In this document: positions 46,684-57,724 of the stretch, piece by piece
Layout of the letters: each line of letters starts with the position of its first letter
Numbering within the stretch: position 1 is the first letter of the stretch
Assembly: GCF_026210795.1 (NCBI RefSeq)
Contig: NC_089445.1
Location: 1,054,001-1,118,000 of the forward strand
DNA: 64,000 nucleotides
Direction: 5' to 3'
Source of the DNA: Rhizophagus irregularis
Taxonomy: Eukaryota; Glomeromycota; Glomeromycetes; Glomerales; Glomeraceae
Notes under the pieces: generated by a model
Seen by the model: the letters and a program-made list of their open reading frames with translations, nothing else
What the model was told of the DNA's origin: nothing
Databases searched by the model: none
Translations under genes and position numbers: made by a program

Positions 46684-47598
46684 ATGGAAGCATTATTTAA
46701 TTATTTATTTCTAAACACTGATAGTTTAATTCCAATTCCCATTTATAATAATGATAATGGACTTCTCAGGGAATTTCTCAGTGATAAGAAAGATGCTAAA
46801 AATACTAGCGATATGATACTTTGGAGAGTTAATGTCAAGAAAAAAGATATAAAAAGTGGTTCTACCGAATAATGCTGTACATTGTACAAAAACTTCATAG
46901 AGAAGAAATAAACAGTTTAAAAGGCTATTTTAAAGATGAATTAGATACTAAAAATTTTGTAGTATCTAACATCCACATTAGACACCGTTTCAAACCAATA
47001 GATGCTCGAAGTTATTTAACTACAGATACCTTGTGGAACGCCTTACTGGGAGGACCTGCTTTAACGCGAAAAAAAAGAAATCAGACTAAATTCGATGCAA
47101 ATATCTAGTTCGAGAGGTAAAACATTGGAAGACACTTACCAGTGGCGGGATTATGGTGAAAAAAACTCTAACAAGTCTCTTACTTATTATTGGTTCTAGT
47201 AGGTCCTAACTGAAACGATGTTACTTCTATCTACGAGTGGATACAACAATTCAGGACGTGGTAAAAACTGAGTATGTCTTTTAGCTTTGTTATCTTTTCA
47301 ATTATTAGTTCCTCTGGCTAAAATTGAATTGACCTTTCAGCTCGTTAAAACCTTTGGTAAAGACTTTGAACTTCATCAACGAGAAGACACCATCGATACC
47401 CTCTGGAATGGTAGCACAACGATATTTGGGATTAAGAGGCGATTTGAACATCGCAATGTGGATGACAAATACTTTCATTCAATCCCCGTCTTAGCCGGTG
47501 GACCTGAATTTCTTGATGAAATCGAAAGATCGCTCAGGCATTGTATTAATGAATCTGATAAGAAAATTTACCGCAGCGGCCTCATTTCAAACCCATAA
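46684..47598 (+). pseudogene. Truncated CRN-like pseudogene (copy 1)
   Basis: It begins MEALFNYLFLNTDSLIPIPI, a CRN-header-like N-terminus shared with 58,490. Compared with that copy it lacks about 60 bp after the NDNG codons. It also has an extra stop near 46,870 and holds one segment of about 70 bp (47,091-47,158) in inverted orientation. Further on it has RNVDDKYFHSIPVLAGGPEF and RHCINESDKK, in which the Walker A (P-loop) has been deleted. Homology stops at 47,598. No functional NTPase is possible. Confidence 0.75.
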
Positions 47599-47599
47599 T

Positions 47600-48350
47600 A
47601 ATAATTTGTGCCATTTTATTATGAAGAATACGTAAACCACATGAGTATATAGTAAAGTAGTATGGTACGATATAATATAATAAGTAAGGTATTATTAATT
47701 GTGTACAGGTATGGGTATGATTAGTTATATTATAGACAAAATTAATACTAATTTTATAACTAACTTTTTAACGGTAATTAAATTAAAAAAAGAAGTTTAG
47801 TAAGATCGAAAGCATACCTGATACCGGTTAAAATTTCATACCTAAAAAGCAATACCGTAACAAATACATAAGAACATACTCCCGCCTAAACCACATAATT
47901 TGTTACGCAATGACAATTATTGATTTATTTAGAGATCGTGTAGTAAAGTCATTGCAATTTAAACATAGGCGTAACCCGCGCGTTAATTTGTTAAATAACT
48001 TACTAAGCACATATTTAAAATTGAAGTATTAGACCTTTATTACGCTTATTGTAATCTTAGGTCTTGATCAATATATTATTAATCATGGTGCATGATGCAA
48101 CTGCTGATATTGATTTTGATAAATTGCGCGATACGACCGATACGTCTCTGAGTTACTCATATTTTGAATAACTTTCTATAATAATTACGTAAAAATTGTT
48201 ACGCAACATACAATTGAAGGCCAGTCCTGCGGATCAGCCATACTCCTTTAATCAAATCAATCCAATCAATCAATCAATCTGTCCAAATATAAAATCAGCC
48301 GCGTATTCATTTTGTGTATAACCCACTGATATTTTTTTTATAAATAAACC
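47600..48350. other. Intergenic DNA, no gene seen
   Basis: Notable only for repeated TTGTTACGCAA words (47,899 and 48,196) and a short CAATCAAT run at 48,259-48,280. Confidence 0.4.
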
Positions 48351-48359
48351 ACTTTTGCA

Positions 48360-48660
48360 CTTTTTTTTTTAACGTCCTTATATTTTTTTTTTACTTTTAC
48401 AACGACCTTATTTTTTTTTTAACGACCTTATATTTTTTTTTACTTTTACACCGATTTTTTTTAACGACCTTATATTTTTTTTTTTAACGTCCTTATATTT
48501 TTTTTACTTTTATAGCGACCTTATATTTTTTTACTTTTATAACGACGTTTTTTATATTTTAAATATCTTTCTTTTACTTTTATAATGACATTTTCTTTTA
48601 TAACAAAGTCTCTCTTTTTTTACAACGAGGTCTCTTTTTTTTACGAGGTCTCTTTTTTTA
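48360..48660. repeat. Irregular tandem repeats (AACGACCTTATATTTTTTTTACTTTT type)
   Basis: Units of about 22-35 bp built from AACG(A/T)CCTTATA plus T runs and ACTTTTA follow each other with much length variation. They grade into a CGAGGTCTCTTTTTTT motif that leads directly into the 104-bp minisatellite. Confidence 0.8.
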
Positions 48661-48663
48661 TAC

Positions 48664-49182
48664 CGAGGTATCTCTCTCGTACAAAAAGAGTTTGTTTTGC
48701 AGTTTTATTAGTAAAAACGCCCATTTCCTGACGATGTCTAGGTTTTACATCTGGTCGTCACGCGTAACGAGGTACTCTCTCGTATAAAAAGAGTTTGTTT
48801 TGCAGTTTTATTAGTAAAAACGCCCATTTCCTGACGATGTCTAGGTTTTACATCTGGTCGTCACGCGTAACAAGGTATCTCTCTCGTATAAAAAGAGTTT
48901 GTTTTGCAGTTTTATTAGTAAAAACGCCCATTTCCTGACGATGTCTAGGTTTTACATCTGGTCGTCACGCGTAACGAGGTACTCTCTCGTATAAAAAGAG
49001 TTTGTTTTGCAGTTTTATTAGTAAAAACGCCCATTTCCTGACGATGTCTAGGTTTTACATCTGGTCGTCACGCGTAACGAGGTATCTCTCTCGTACAAAA
49101 AGAGTTTGTTTTGCAGTTTTATTAGTAAAAACGCCCGTTATTTCTGGTGATGTCTAGGTTTTACATCTGGTCACCAGTATAA
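48664..49182. repeat. Minisatellite, five units of 103-104 bp
   Basis: Units start at 48,664, 48,768, 48,871, 48,975 and 49,078 with C(G/A)AGGTA(T)CTCTCTCGTA. Each contains AAAAAGAGTTTGTTTTGCAG, TTTTATTAGTAAAAACGCCC, and GACGATGTCTAGGTTTTACATCTGGTCGTC in two parts. The first four are nearly identical; the last diverges at its 3' end. Units 1 and 5 share ACAAAAAGAG, while units 2-4 read ATAAAAAGAG. Confidence 0.92.
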
Positions 49183-49189
49183 TGAAGAT

Positions 49190-51620
49190 GGTTGAACTTT
49201 CTAGACCATTGTATAGTATAATATACATAATGTGACTGTAGACGACCTTGGTTTATTGGAAACGTGATAAACCCATAGCATATGCCCCTGTCTTCCGGCT
49301 GGTTAGCCATAGCATCCCTCTGAGTTTGCCGATTGGTGTTTGAGGTCATAGCTCTAGAGTTCTTCCATATTCTGTTTCTTTTCTTTCTCCTATGTGTTTA
49401 AAAGAATAAGCAAACAGAATTTTTTTTAAATCTTATCCTGGTGGAGAGCATGTCTATGCTTTGACTAGTTCGATTCTAGCCTAAGATCTTGACAATCATA
49501 TTTAATTTTTTTTTTAAAAATATTAAGGGGCTCTTTAACAAATTTAGGGTAAAAATCATTTGGGATTTCACAAAATAAATGTTATTCTATTTACATTTCT
49601 CGCTAATTAACTAACTTTAGTATATACAAATAATAAGAAATGAGTGGTAAAAATTGAAATTTTGTTAAATATTTATTTGATAGAATTATTGAAACGGATT
49701 AAAATATGAATCTAAGATCCAGAATATAGGGTTAAAATAAGATTTTGGATATGAGAACCTTCTTTAGTTTTCTATTTTAAAATTTAAATTCAAAAATTTA
49801 ATAGTCGATAATAAAAATTTTAAACCAATAAAAATTTGAGTCAAAACCTTTATATATTAAAAAAAAAAATTGTATTGTGTATTTATTTATATATCAAGTT
49901 AGTTCATTTTGATTCGAGCAATGACTCATTTTTAAAAAACGAATTTATAAAGCAAACATGTATCTTGACATGTACAATTATTATATTAGAAATTAAATGA
50001 TCATTTGGGTTTCCTTTTTTTACTGCGTCCTAATAGAATATCGTTAATAAAAACGCGTCCGACGTCAAGATATACTTCAACTTTATATGAATTCCTTTTT
50101 TTTGAACCATATTTTAGTTTATTTCTTACTATAGTAGTTAAGCGTTAATGCTTGAAAAGACGTTTTTCTTTTAATTTCGTGTTTAGCAACGCAGCATGTA
50201 AAATTTTACGTTGGTACATTCATGTGATTTAAAATTCATGTGATTTAAATATTTATTGGTTATGGTTACTTTCAAATGGTACAAAGAAAGTAGAATTTCT
50301 TATCGTATTTTATTTGCTTTTACACATATAATCGAAAAATATTACGAAAATAAACACAATTGAGTTTACTTATCTAATTAAAAAACTAAGTTGATTCGTA
50401 TATTAGATTTTTCTCAAAAGTTCTTTAATCTGAATTTTATATGCTTCCCTATTTTAGTTAAAAAAAGAATAAATTAAAGTTATCAAATTAAAATCTGTAA
50501 TTACGTTTTCTTGAATTTAATGGTTGCAGAATTTTACGGTTGTATTCAAGATCAATTCTACTAATATAATTGTTGATGCTGAGATTTATAGTAACGAAAA
50601 TAATCTATAGAAATAAATATAAAGTATTTTTTTTTGTTTTCTACTAAATTATTCGTAATTTTTAATTATTATAATAATCACCTTTGAGTACTATTTAAAT
50701 CACTATCTAAACCATATTCTTATGTAATATATTTTAAAAATTGGAGATATCCAAGTTAATAAAATAATGATAATAATAATAACAAATACTTCAATAAACA
50801 GCGAATTAATGAAATATATAATTTACTCATTTTTACCCTAATTTTGTACTACACTTCAAAATTTTTTACACGAATTTTTAGACTGGAATTTCTTTTTCAA
50901 ATATCCAAGTGTTTTATTAAAAATATTAGATATTTCTTGATAATATCTTTATCAAATTAAGTGCACCATTTTAATATAAAATTACTCTATTATACACATT
51001 TAACTTAATTTTTATGCTAGATAGGTACGATATTCATATAGAAAAGCAGTACTAAATTTTTCTTTCTAACTTTAGGGAGTCACCACCTTGAGGAGGTCAA
51101 ATGACCTGTATGAATAAAATCACATTTGAATTATTTTACGCAGATCGCCTCGAATATGAATTTTATAATTTAATTCAATGTAACGGTTAATTATATTATT
51201 AAACTGATCATATGGCATCCATTCAAATATTGTATTTGTGTATGATTGATTTTGATAAATTTAAATTTTTTGTCGATCCTAAAAATTTCTTTACTGCGCT
51301 TTATTATTATCAATTTATTTATTTATTTATTTATTTTTATTTTTACTTCATTATCTATTAATCAAATTATCAGATATTTACATTATCATTATTGAACGTA
51401 TAGTAGATTAGTACGGTGCAACGGCGTTTTCTCCCTATAAGGAGTAAATTTACTTTTTTTACATGGTAAAAAATAAATGATATTCCAAATGTGTCTGTCC
51501 TTCTTGATCCCTCCTGTCGATCACACATATTTTGGCGTTACAATGTTTCCATTATAATAGTCAAATATGTACATTTATATAAAATATATAAGTATACTGT
51601 ATATTTTAATTGGTTTAAAA
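49190..51620. other. Gene-poor AT-rich DNA
   Basis: The first 200 bp (to about 49,400) are less AT-rich and have a 62-codon minus ORF without support. The rest is featureless apart from a TTTA microsatellite at 51,315-51,340. Confidence 0.4.
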
Positions 51621-51629
51621 ATTTTTTAA

Positions 51630-52336
51630 TGTACACTCCCCGGTAAAAAGTATCCGACCACCCTAAAAATTAAAAAATCTTAAAAAATTCAGTGGGCCCA
51701 ACAATAAATTTATATTTATTTTAAAAGTTTGAGACATGAGACACTTTTTAAAAGTGTTTTTTTAGCTTAATTATTAGTAAAAATTCGCGGACATTTTTAA
51801 TTCTAAAAATGGCAAAATTCTTAACTTTTTAACTAGAGCAGTTACGGCCAAATGAATTCCAGAAATCAATTCTTTGACTAAAAAATAGCTTATGTTTAAA
51901 AAATCAGAAAGATTGGACTGGTAGTTGCCGAAAAATCCACCACTGAAGATCATAATTTTTATACTAAAATTTGGCAAAAATGGTGATTTTACCGTTTTTA
52001 CATATAAAAATTATGATCTTCAGTGGTGGATTTTTCGGCAACTACCAGTCCAATCTTTCTGATTTTTTAAACATAAGCTATTTTTTAGTTAAAGAATTGA
52101 TTTCTGGAATTCATTTGGCCGTAACTGCTCTAGTTAAAAAGTTAAGAATTTTGCCATTTTTAGAATTAAAAATGTCCGCGAATTTTTACTAATAATTAAG
52201 CTAAAAAAACACTTTTAAAAAGTGTCTCATGTCTCAAACTTTTAAAATAAATATAAATTTATTGTTGGGCCCACTGAATTTTTTAAGATTTTTTAATTTT
52301 TAGGGTGGTCGGATACTTTTTACCGGGGAGTGTACA
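51630..52336. mobile_element. Large near-perfect palindrome, Tc1/mariner-type foldback (about 700 bp)
   Basis: The ends are TACACTCCCCGGTAAAAAGT on the left and its reverse complement on the right, bordered by TA. The two arms (about 51,630-51,964 and 52,003-52,336) are reverse complements over their whole length, with a 38-bp loop. Near-identity of the arms is shown by the same 60-odd-residue translation appearing on opposite strands. The CACTCCCCGGTAAAAAGTAT terminus and TA border fit Tc1/mariner elements. No transposase. Near-identity of the arms implies recent origin or gene conversion. Confidence 0.9.
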
Positions 52337-52813
52337 CTTTAAATACGCGAAACTAGAGAGTAGTTTGTTCACGCATAAATAAAATGTAATTGATAGAATC
52401 TTAAGTATACAAATATGCTTGACCTTTGGGTTAATATGTAGGCTGTAAATAAAAGCAGACAAAACAAAATCGTTAAAATTTTATGTGTAGTTTCACCGCT
52501 GGAACCCACAGGCGCCCCAAGTAAAACATAAAACGAACATATAAAAAAATTTTTTTTTATAGCAAAAAAATGAATACACGTTTCAAGAACATTTATGATT
52601 TTTAGCTCAATTTGGATTATTCTAGAAAAATTTTTATAGTACGATATTTTTTTTGTATACGATGTCATTTTGTACTTATGAATAGTGAAAATTAAATATA
52701 AATTATTACATAATTATAACTTTTTTAATGTTTTTATTGATAAAATTATATGAGATATAAAATACAAATCAAAAAAAAATTAAATAATTTAAATTATAAC
52801 TAACTGATAATCA

Positions 52814-54246
52814 CTAAGGATCCAAAAACCACAAAGGTCTACTTGTGTAATACGCTTCTGGATGTATCTCCGGATGAGTATTTTTGTCAGATAATTGAGA
52901 AATTATTATTTGTCTCCTATTTTCAGCAATAGAATATTCATCAAAAATTTCTGAAGGATTTGGATTATCACAAATTAATGTGATCCATTCTCCTAATTTT
53001 TCATTCAAGTAAGAAGCGGTTGGACGTTTTCCCGGATCATTGTCCCAACATTGTTGCATTAATTCTGCATAAAATTTTGGTGTATCCTCTGGAATTTCAA
53101 GCCTTTCATCATCACAAATGCTTTTTGCTAAATTAATATCATGAGCTCTATTATACCAAGGTCTTTTTCCAGTTGAAAATGTATTCATAATAATACCAAA
53201 TGAATATATATCAGAAGCAGTACTATAATCTTCACCACGTAAAACTTCCGGCGCAATATATGGTAAAACTCCACATATGCTTTTATTTTCATGGTAATAA
53301 CATGGACCATGAAGACCCACATCAGCAATACGAGTACCTATCAAAAATTTTTCGTCAACAAGTAAATTTCCTCCATGAAGGTTTCTATGAACTTTTCCTT
53401 CAGCATGAATCTTTTCAAGCCCTCTAGCGATTCCCCATAATGTATCGATTATATTAATCCAAGAAAGGATTCCATTGGAACGATCAAGGTATTGATACAA
53501 GTTACCGTTTTTGTAGTATTTCATAATAATCATATAATTAGATGTTGGATCTTTCGTAATTCCAAATGTGTCAGCCATTAAATCCGATTGTAAACACTTG
53601 TGATATGCTTTAATCTAAAATTAAAAATAAATGCAGAATGAATTATGAATATCGTATAATTTAAGAGGTGTTGTACTTTCTACCAATAGGATTATATTTT
53701 GTTTATCATGTGATCAAGAAGCGACTACCACATATAAAAATCTTCGATATTTATATGTTCTTTCATGAAAAAATAAAATAGCAACCGGTAATAGCAACCG
53801 GTACCACCGTATTTAACATTAATTACCTGATTAATGAAAGAACTTGAAATCTCCTGTGAATTATCAAGACGTTTCAAAGCAACAGTCATAGGGCCAGCTC
53901 GAGCCCACTCTTGCGCACCATCATCCCAAATCCATCTAGGTCCTTCCATCCAAAGTGCTGAATAGGTACTACCAAATCCACCACTGCCAATATATTTTAC
54001 CATTTCAAATTTATCAAATGGGATCCATTCCAAGTAATCACAAGTTTGAGAGGCATTAAGTTGAGTATGACGGATTAATTCATCTATTTCTTTAATCCCG
54101 CTAGTCCAATAAAGAAAGTTTTCCTTCATGGAATTGGTTTCACAATCCTTACACCATCCGAAAGAGATTCTGGGTTTACCACATTCTGGACAGGCTTTAA
54201 GTTCTCTTGGGATAAATTTATTTCCTTGACAATAATCTTCTTCCAT
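52814..54246 (-). CDS. K4: TKL-like (pseudo)kinase with N-terminal zinc ribbon, 406 aa
   Basis: Two exons, 54246-53827 and 53614-52814, with a 212-bp intron at the same codon as in K1 and K3. The zinc ribbon is CPECGKPRISFGWCKDC. The kinase domain has GSGGFGS, VALK, HRN in place of HRD (Asn218), DVG (Asp238) and YIAPE. It keeps the Arg of HRD, unlike K1 and K3, but also lacks the catalytic Asp and reads NQIK in the alpha-C position. The C-terminus ends RPLWFLDP, a few residues short of K1. The start is MEED, as in the other copies; an upstream in-frame Met would add 11 residues. Exon sequences near GPRWIWDDGAQEWARAGPM are almost identical to K3 at the DNA level. Confidence 0.88.
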
Positions 54247-54780
54247 TGATAAATCGAAAAGCGGACTAAAAGTTGACATATTTAAATATTTATACGTAAT
54301 AGCGAAATTTTTATCTTTTAATGCTAATATAAAATTAATTACCTTGGAAAAATTTTTTATTAAAAAAAATAAAAAATAACCACCGTAAATTCGCCCATTT
54401 TATATACAATTTGAGCTCCTAAAAGAGGAGTATAATTTTTTTTTTTTGATTTTTTTTTTTTAAAAAAAAAATTAAAAAAAAAAAAAGAGGGAGATGGCTT
54501 ATTTATATATTTTTAAAGATGAGCTTTTAAAAAAGAATTAATTTATATCTTTAACGAATGTTACATTTTTATGCGGGTAGGCGCAAAAATATGCTTGACC
54601 CGTCACATGTATTAACCCACTGCATGCGTATATTTGCGATACAGGCGTAAAAACTAGTGTTGCAAGGATAATATTGGCTCGGAATACCATAACCGAATTA
54701 CCGCACGATATAACGTCTGATCAGGTTACAACCAATCAATAATATTAATTTTACTTTCCCACATGTTTAATTTTTATATT

Positions 54781-55185
54781 TATCACAATTTTCGAATTAC
54801 TGAGAACAGTTTAAAGAGGAAAATAAAATAAAATAAATGATTTTTTTCAAAAACCCACGAAAACAGTAAATTTTATTGCATTTTTAGATAGAGAAGGTGC
54901 GATTATAACCTGAAAATGTTAATTTTAGAGCAGAAAACTTAATTTTTCGGTAAGTTCGCATATAAGCGACTTTTGAGATTTTGTGTAACCTAAAAGTTCT
55001 CTATAAGTAAACTTACCTAAGAGTTGGATTTTTCATCCTAAAATCAAGGTTTTCATGTTATAATTGCACCTTCTCCTTCCAAAAATACAATAAAATTTAC
55101 TGTTTTCGTGGGTTTTTGAAAAAAATCATTTTTTTTATTTTATTTTCCTATTTAAACTGTTTTCAGTAATTCGAAAATTGCGATA
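54781..55185. mobile_element. Foldback MITE (405 bp)
   Basis: The left arm starts TATCACAATTTTCGAATTAC and the right arm ends with its near reverse complement. Pairing continues through AAACCCACGAAAACAGTAAA and GAAGGTGCGATTATAACCTG, giving arms of at least 130 bp. The centre also pairs loosely (GTAAGTTCGCATATAAG; CTATAAGTAAACTTACC). No ORF. The family is unassigned because the target duplication is not clear. Confidence 0.8.
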
Positions 55186-55189
55186 AATC

Positions 55190-56010
55190 ATTAGATGTGG
55201 ATTATTTAGTTAGCCGTTGCGGAACTTTGCCAGGAGAAAGTTAAAAGTTTGAACTTTCGAAGCAGCAACTAAATAATAGAGTTTTTGATATACTAATTGA
55301 TGAAATGTCCAAGCATGGTCAATAACAAGGTAAATTTAGTATGTACTGTACGTCAATAAAATTTTTTATATCCTCCGTCCAAAGTTTCAGCACTAATGTC
55401 TTTAATAAAACCATTTGTCTATATGTCATTTCATCGTGTGAATTACGCAAAAATCTAATGGAGAATTAGATGCTATTCTTTGGGAAAAAATTCAATAAAA
55501 TTGTTCACCTTTTAGTTAGGTTTCAAAATCGACATCTTGGATCCTGGTTTAAAATTAAATTATTAATCTTTAATATATATTGAATGGGATCACAGAAATC
55601 AATGAAGTCATGACCACTATAAGAAAGGTTTTTTTTAGATATAATACTTTGTAACTTGCTAGCTAGCTAAGCGTTTTAAAAATATAATAACGTCATATGT
55701 TATTTTTTTACCGCCTATAAATAGAATTACAATGAAAAAATAAGACATCTTAAGATAAGTATTAGAATCATGATATAGGTGCATTTATGTTAAAAATGAA
55801 TTAAATGAGCAGTGGTAATCCAAAAAAGCGCGATAATTTAATGAGAATTTAAATAATTATGAAGTCTTTGATCTTCAAGTCAATAATATAAAAAATATAA
55901 ATTGACAGTGAAATCATGAACTTGTCAGGAAAGTCAGTATTTTAAAGAAAAGAAATTTCGACTTGGGACACTTTAGCCTACTATAATAAAATGAAAAATA
56001 AAGTGGCGCT
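55190..56010. other. Intergenic DNA, no gene seen
   Basis: No supported ORF, RNA gene or clear repeat. Confidence 0.4.
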
Positions 56011-56554
56011 AAAAAATAATTGGTCAATTAATATACATAATCATAAGCAAATTAGCTTCATGTCTAGACACGTCAGAAACTTACTTTTATTTCGCTTAAA
56101 ATCATATCTGCATATAATTGTCCGGAGCGTAGCGAAGGACTATTTATTGTACGGAACTAGATAAATTTGCAGTACCGGTTTAACCCATGTATTTTTCCTT
56201 CCTTCCACCTACGTCACTATAATTTAGCCCCTGCTTATTTCCTTTTATGTTTGTATCACATTTTTTGTAACGCTTTATTTTTAGCAACACATTTTGTGTA
56301 ACCATTTATATATGTATGTAAACGTATTAAGCGACGGACCCTCAACGGTTTCCGTTTTCCTAGTAAATAAAGGATTTAATATATTTAACTGACGACTGCA
56401 GAAATACAAACATTACAGTATGTCAGATATTGAATCTTTAAACACTTTATTTTTATATCTGTGTTGCAATTATTTTTATCTAAGAAACATTCAAGTATTT
56501 TCAAAAGGAGATTGTTCATTCATCCACTTTTCCTTAAAATACTTTTTTCGTTAA

Positions 56555-57046
56555 TTCGTGATCCGCAAATAAAGTAGAGACTCCTATATCAAAAATCGGG
56601 GTAATTATATAATAGCGTAGAATCTGACGTCATGGCAAACCAAAGTACTAATTGTTAAAATATAATATAAAAACTAAGTTTATTGCCATCAAATTATGTT
56701 ATTTGGCTTACTTTTTATTGAAAGTCCGGTAAATTTTTTGAGCACTATAAATGACTTACTTATAGGCTTAAAAAATGCCTTATTTTTAACGTTGCGAATA
56801 ATGGATTTTTACTTTTAGGCTCATAGGAAAGTTATTTCTAATTATTGAAAATTTTACCGGACTTCTAGTAAGAAGTTAGCCAAATGGTATAATTTTATGC
56901 TAATGGTTTTAGTTTTTACATCATATTTAAAAAATTCGTACTTTAATTTGCCGCGTCTTCAGATTCCGCGCTATTATATATTACTATATATAACTTAACC
57001 CCGGTTTTTAATAATTAGATTCTCTACTTTTTACGCGGATCACGAA
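56555..57046. mobile_element. TTAA-flanked MITE, family B (492 bp), with empty site at 39,846
   Basis: Inverted ends TTCGTGATCCGC...AAAGTAGAGA are bordered by TTAA at 56,551-56,554 and 57,047-57,050. The duplicated segment at 39,844 has a single TTAA in the same context (CGTTAACGTATATTT). This shows precise insertion with TTAA duplication, the piggyBac-type pattern. Arms are inverted over most of the element (for example AAAGTCCGGTAAATTTT against AAAATTTTACCGGACTT). No transposase. Carries an ATCTGACG word, as in family A. Confidence 0.9.
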
Positions 57047-57129
57047 TTAACGTATATTTCCAATTGTCGATTCCTTTCTCCTTGACAAAATGTCTGACAA
57101 TAAAATCGTACTTAGTTTATATATATATA

Positions 57130-57268
57130 TACCGTATTTGCCCGAAAATAAGCAACAAGTTTTTTGCACATAATGCCGGCCAAGTTTGATAATGTGTGCC
57201 AAAATTTGTTATAATGCGGGCCATGTTGCTTATTTTCGGTGATTGCTTATTTTTGGGCAAATACGGTA
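57130..57268. mobile_element. Small foldback MITE (CCGTATTTGCCCGAAAATAA ends)
   Basis: A 26-bp terminal repeat (TACCGTATTTGCCCGAAAAT and AAGCAA) faces its reverse complement with one mismatch, bordered by TA. The core has CATAATGCCGGCCA and an opposing TTATAATGCGGGCCA. It is absent from the matching place in copy C. Confidence 0.85.
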
Positions 57269-57289
57269 TATATATTTTATAAAAAAAAG

Positions 57290-57715
57290 GACTATGAAAA
57301 TCGGCAAAATATCTACGAACCAGATCTTGAAAGTTATTTTCTTTGGATTAATTCTCAAGAGTTAAATAATATAGGATTTAAAACAAGTTTATGATCGAGA
57401 AAAAAAAAGTTAATTTATTTATTCAAAATTTATATACATATAAATTATTTTTTAACCTTAAATTCTAGTTTGATTAAATGTAAACGACATTGGAGTGAAA
57501 AAAATGGAACGTTTAGTCCTATGGTTTCCTTTAATGAGACCTTGATTAATAAGGATTTCGTCGATTACGACGATAATGAAACAAGATCACAAAGAGCCCG
57601 AGCGACTTATCGCCGCAAATGTCCTACTGCCACTACAACTAATACTGCCACCATAACTGCAACTGCACCTTCTACCACACATACCCTAAAAATAGCATCA
57701 ATAAGGACAAATTAA
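57290..57715 (+). pseudogene. Remnant gene with Arg-rich then Thr/Ala-rich segment (copy D)
   Basis: A first open piece reads YENRQNIYEPDLESYFLWIN and ends at a stop in GFKTSL. After a TAG acceptor-like site the second open piece (57,470-57,715) reads KCKRHWSEKNGTFSPMVSFN, then DDNETRSQRARATYRRKC and a Thr/Ala-rich tract shorter than in copy C. The two could be exons, but no donor that keeps the frame is evident. Family unknown; it is at least better preserved than copy C. Confidence 0.45.
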
Positions 57716-57724
57716 TTATTATTA

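Larger units (their letters stand above)
56020..57720 (+). repeat. Direct segmental duplication, copy D (partner 39,305-40,680)
   Basis: It aligns with copy C in the same orientation and is longer because of two MITE insertions (56,555-57,046 and 57,130-57,268). Its coding remnant is less broken than that of copy C. Confidence 0.85.

Noticed and set aside
48664-49182. CRISPR-like array
   Set aside because: Units are contiguous 104-bp repeats without unique spacers, in a eukaryotic-type genome.
49441-49500. tRNA-like AGTTCGATTC word
   Set aside because: No acceptor or anticodon stem can be folded around it; no convincing tRNA or rRNA was found anywhere in the window.
51774-52192. Two ORFs (minus 51,774-51,977 and plus 51,971-52,192) encoding the same protein
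   Set aside because: They are the two arms of the palindrome read on opposite strands; no sign that the translation is selected.
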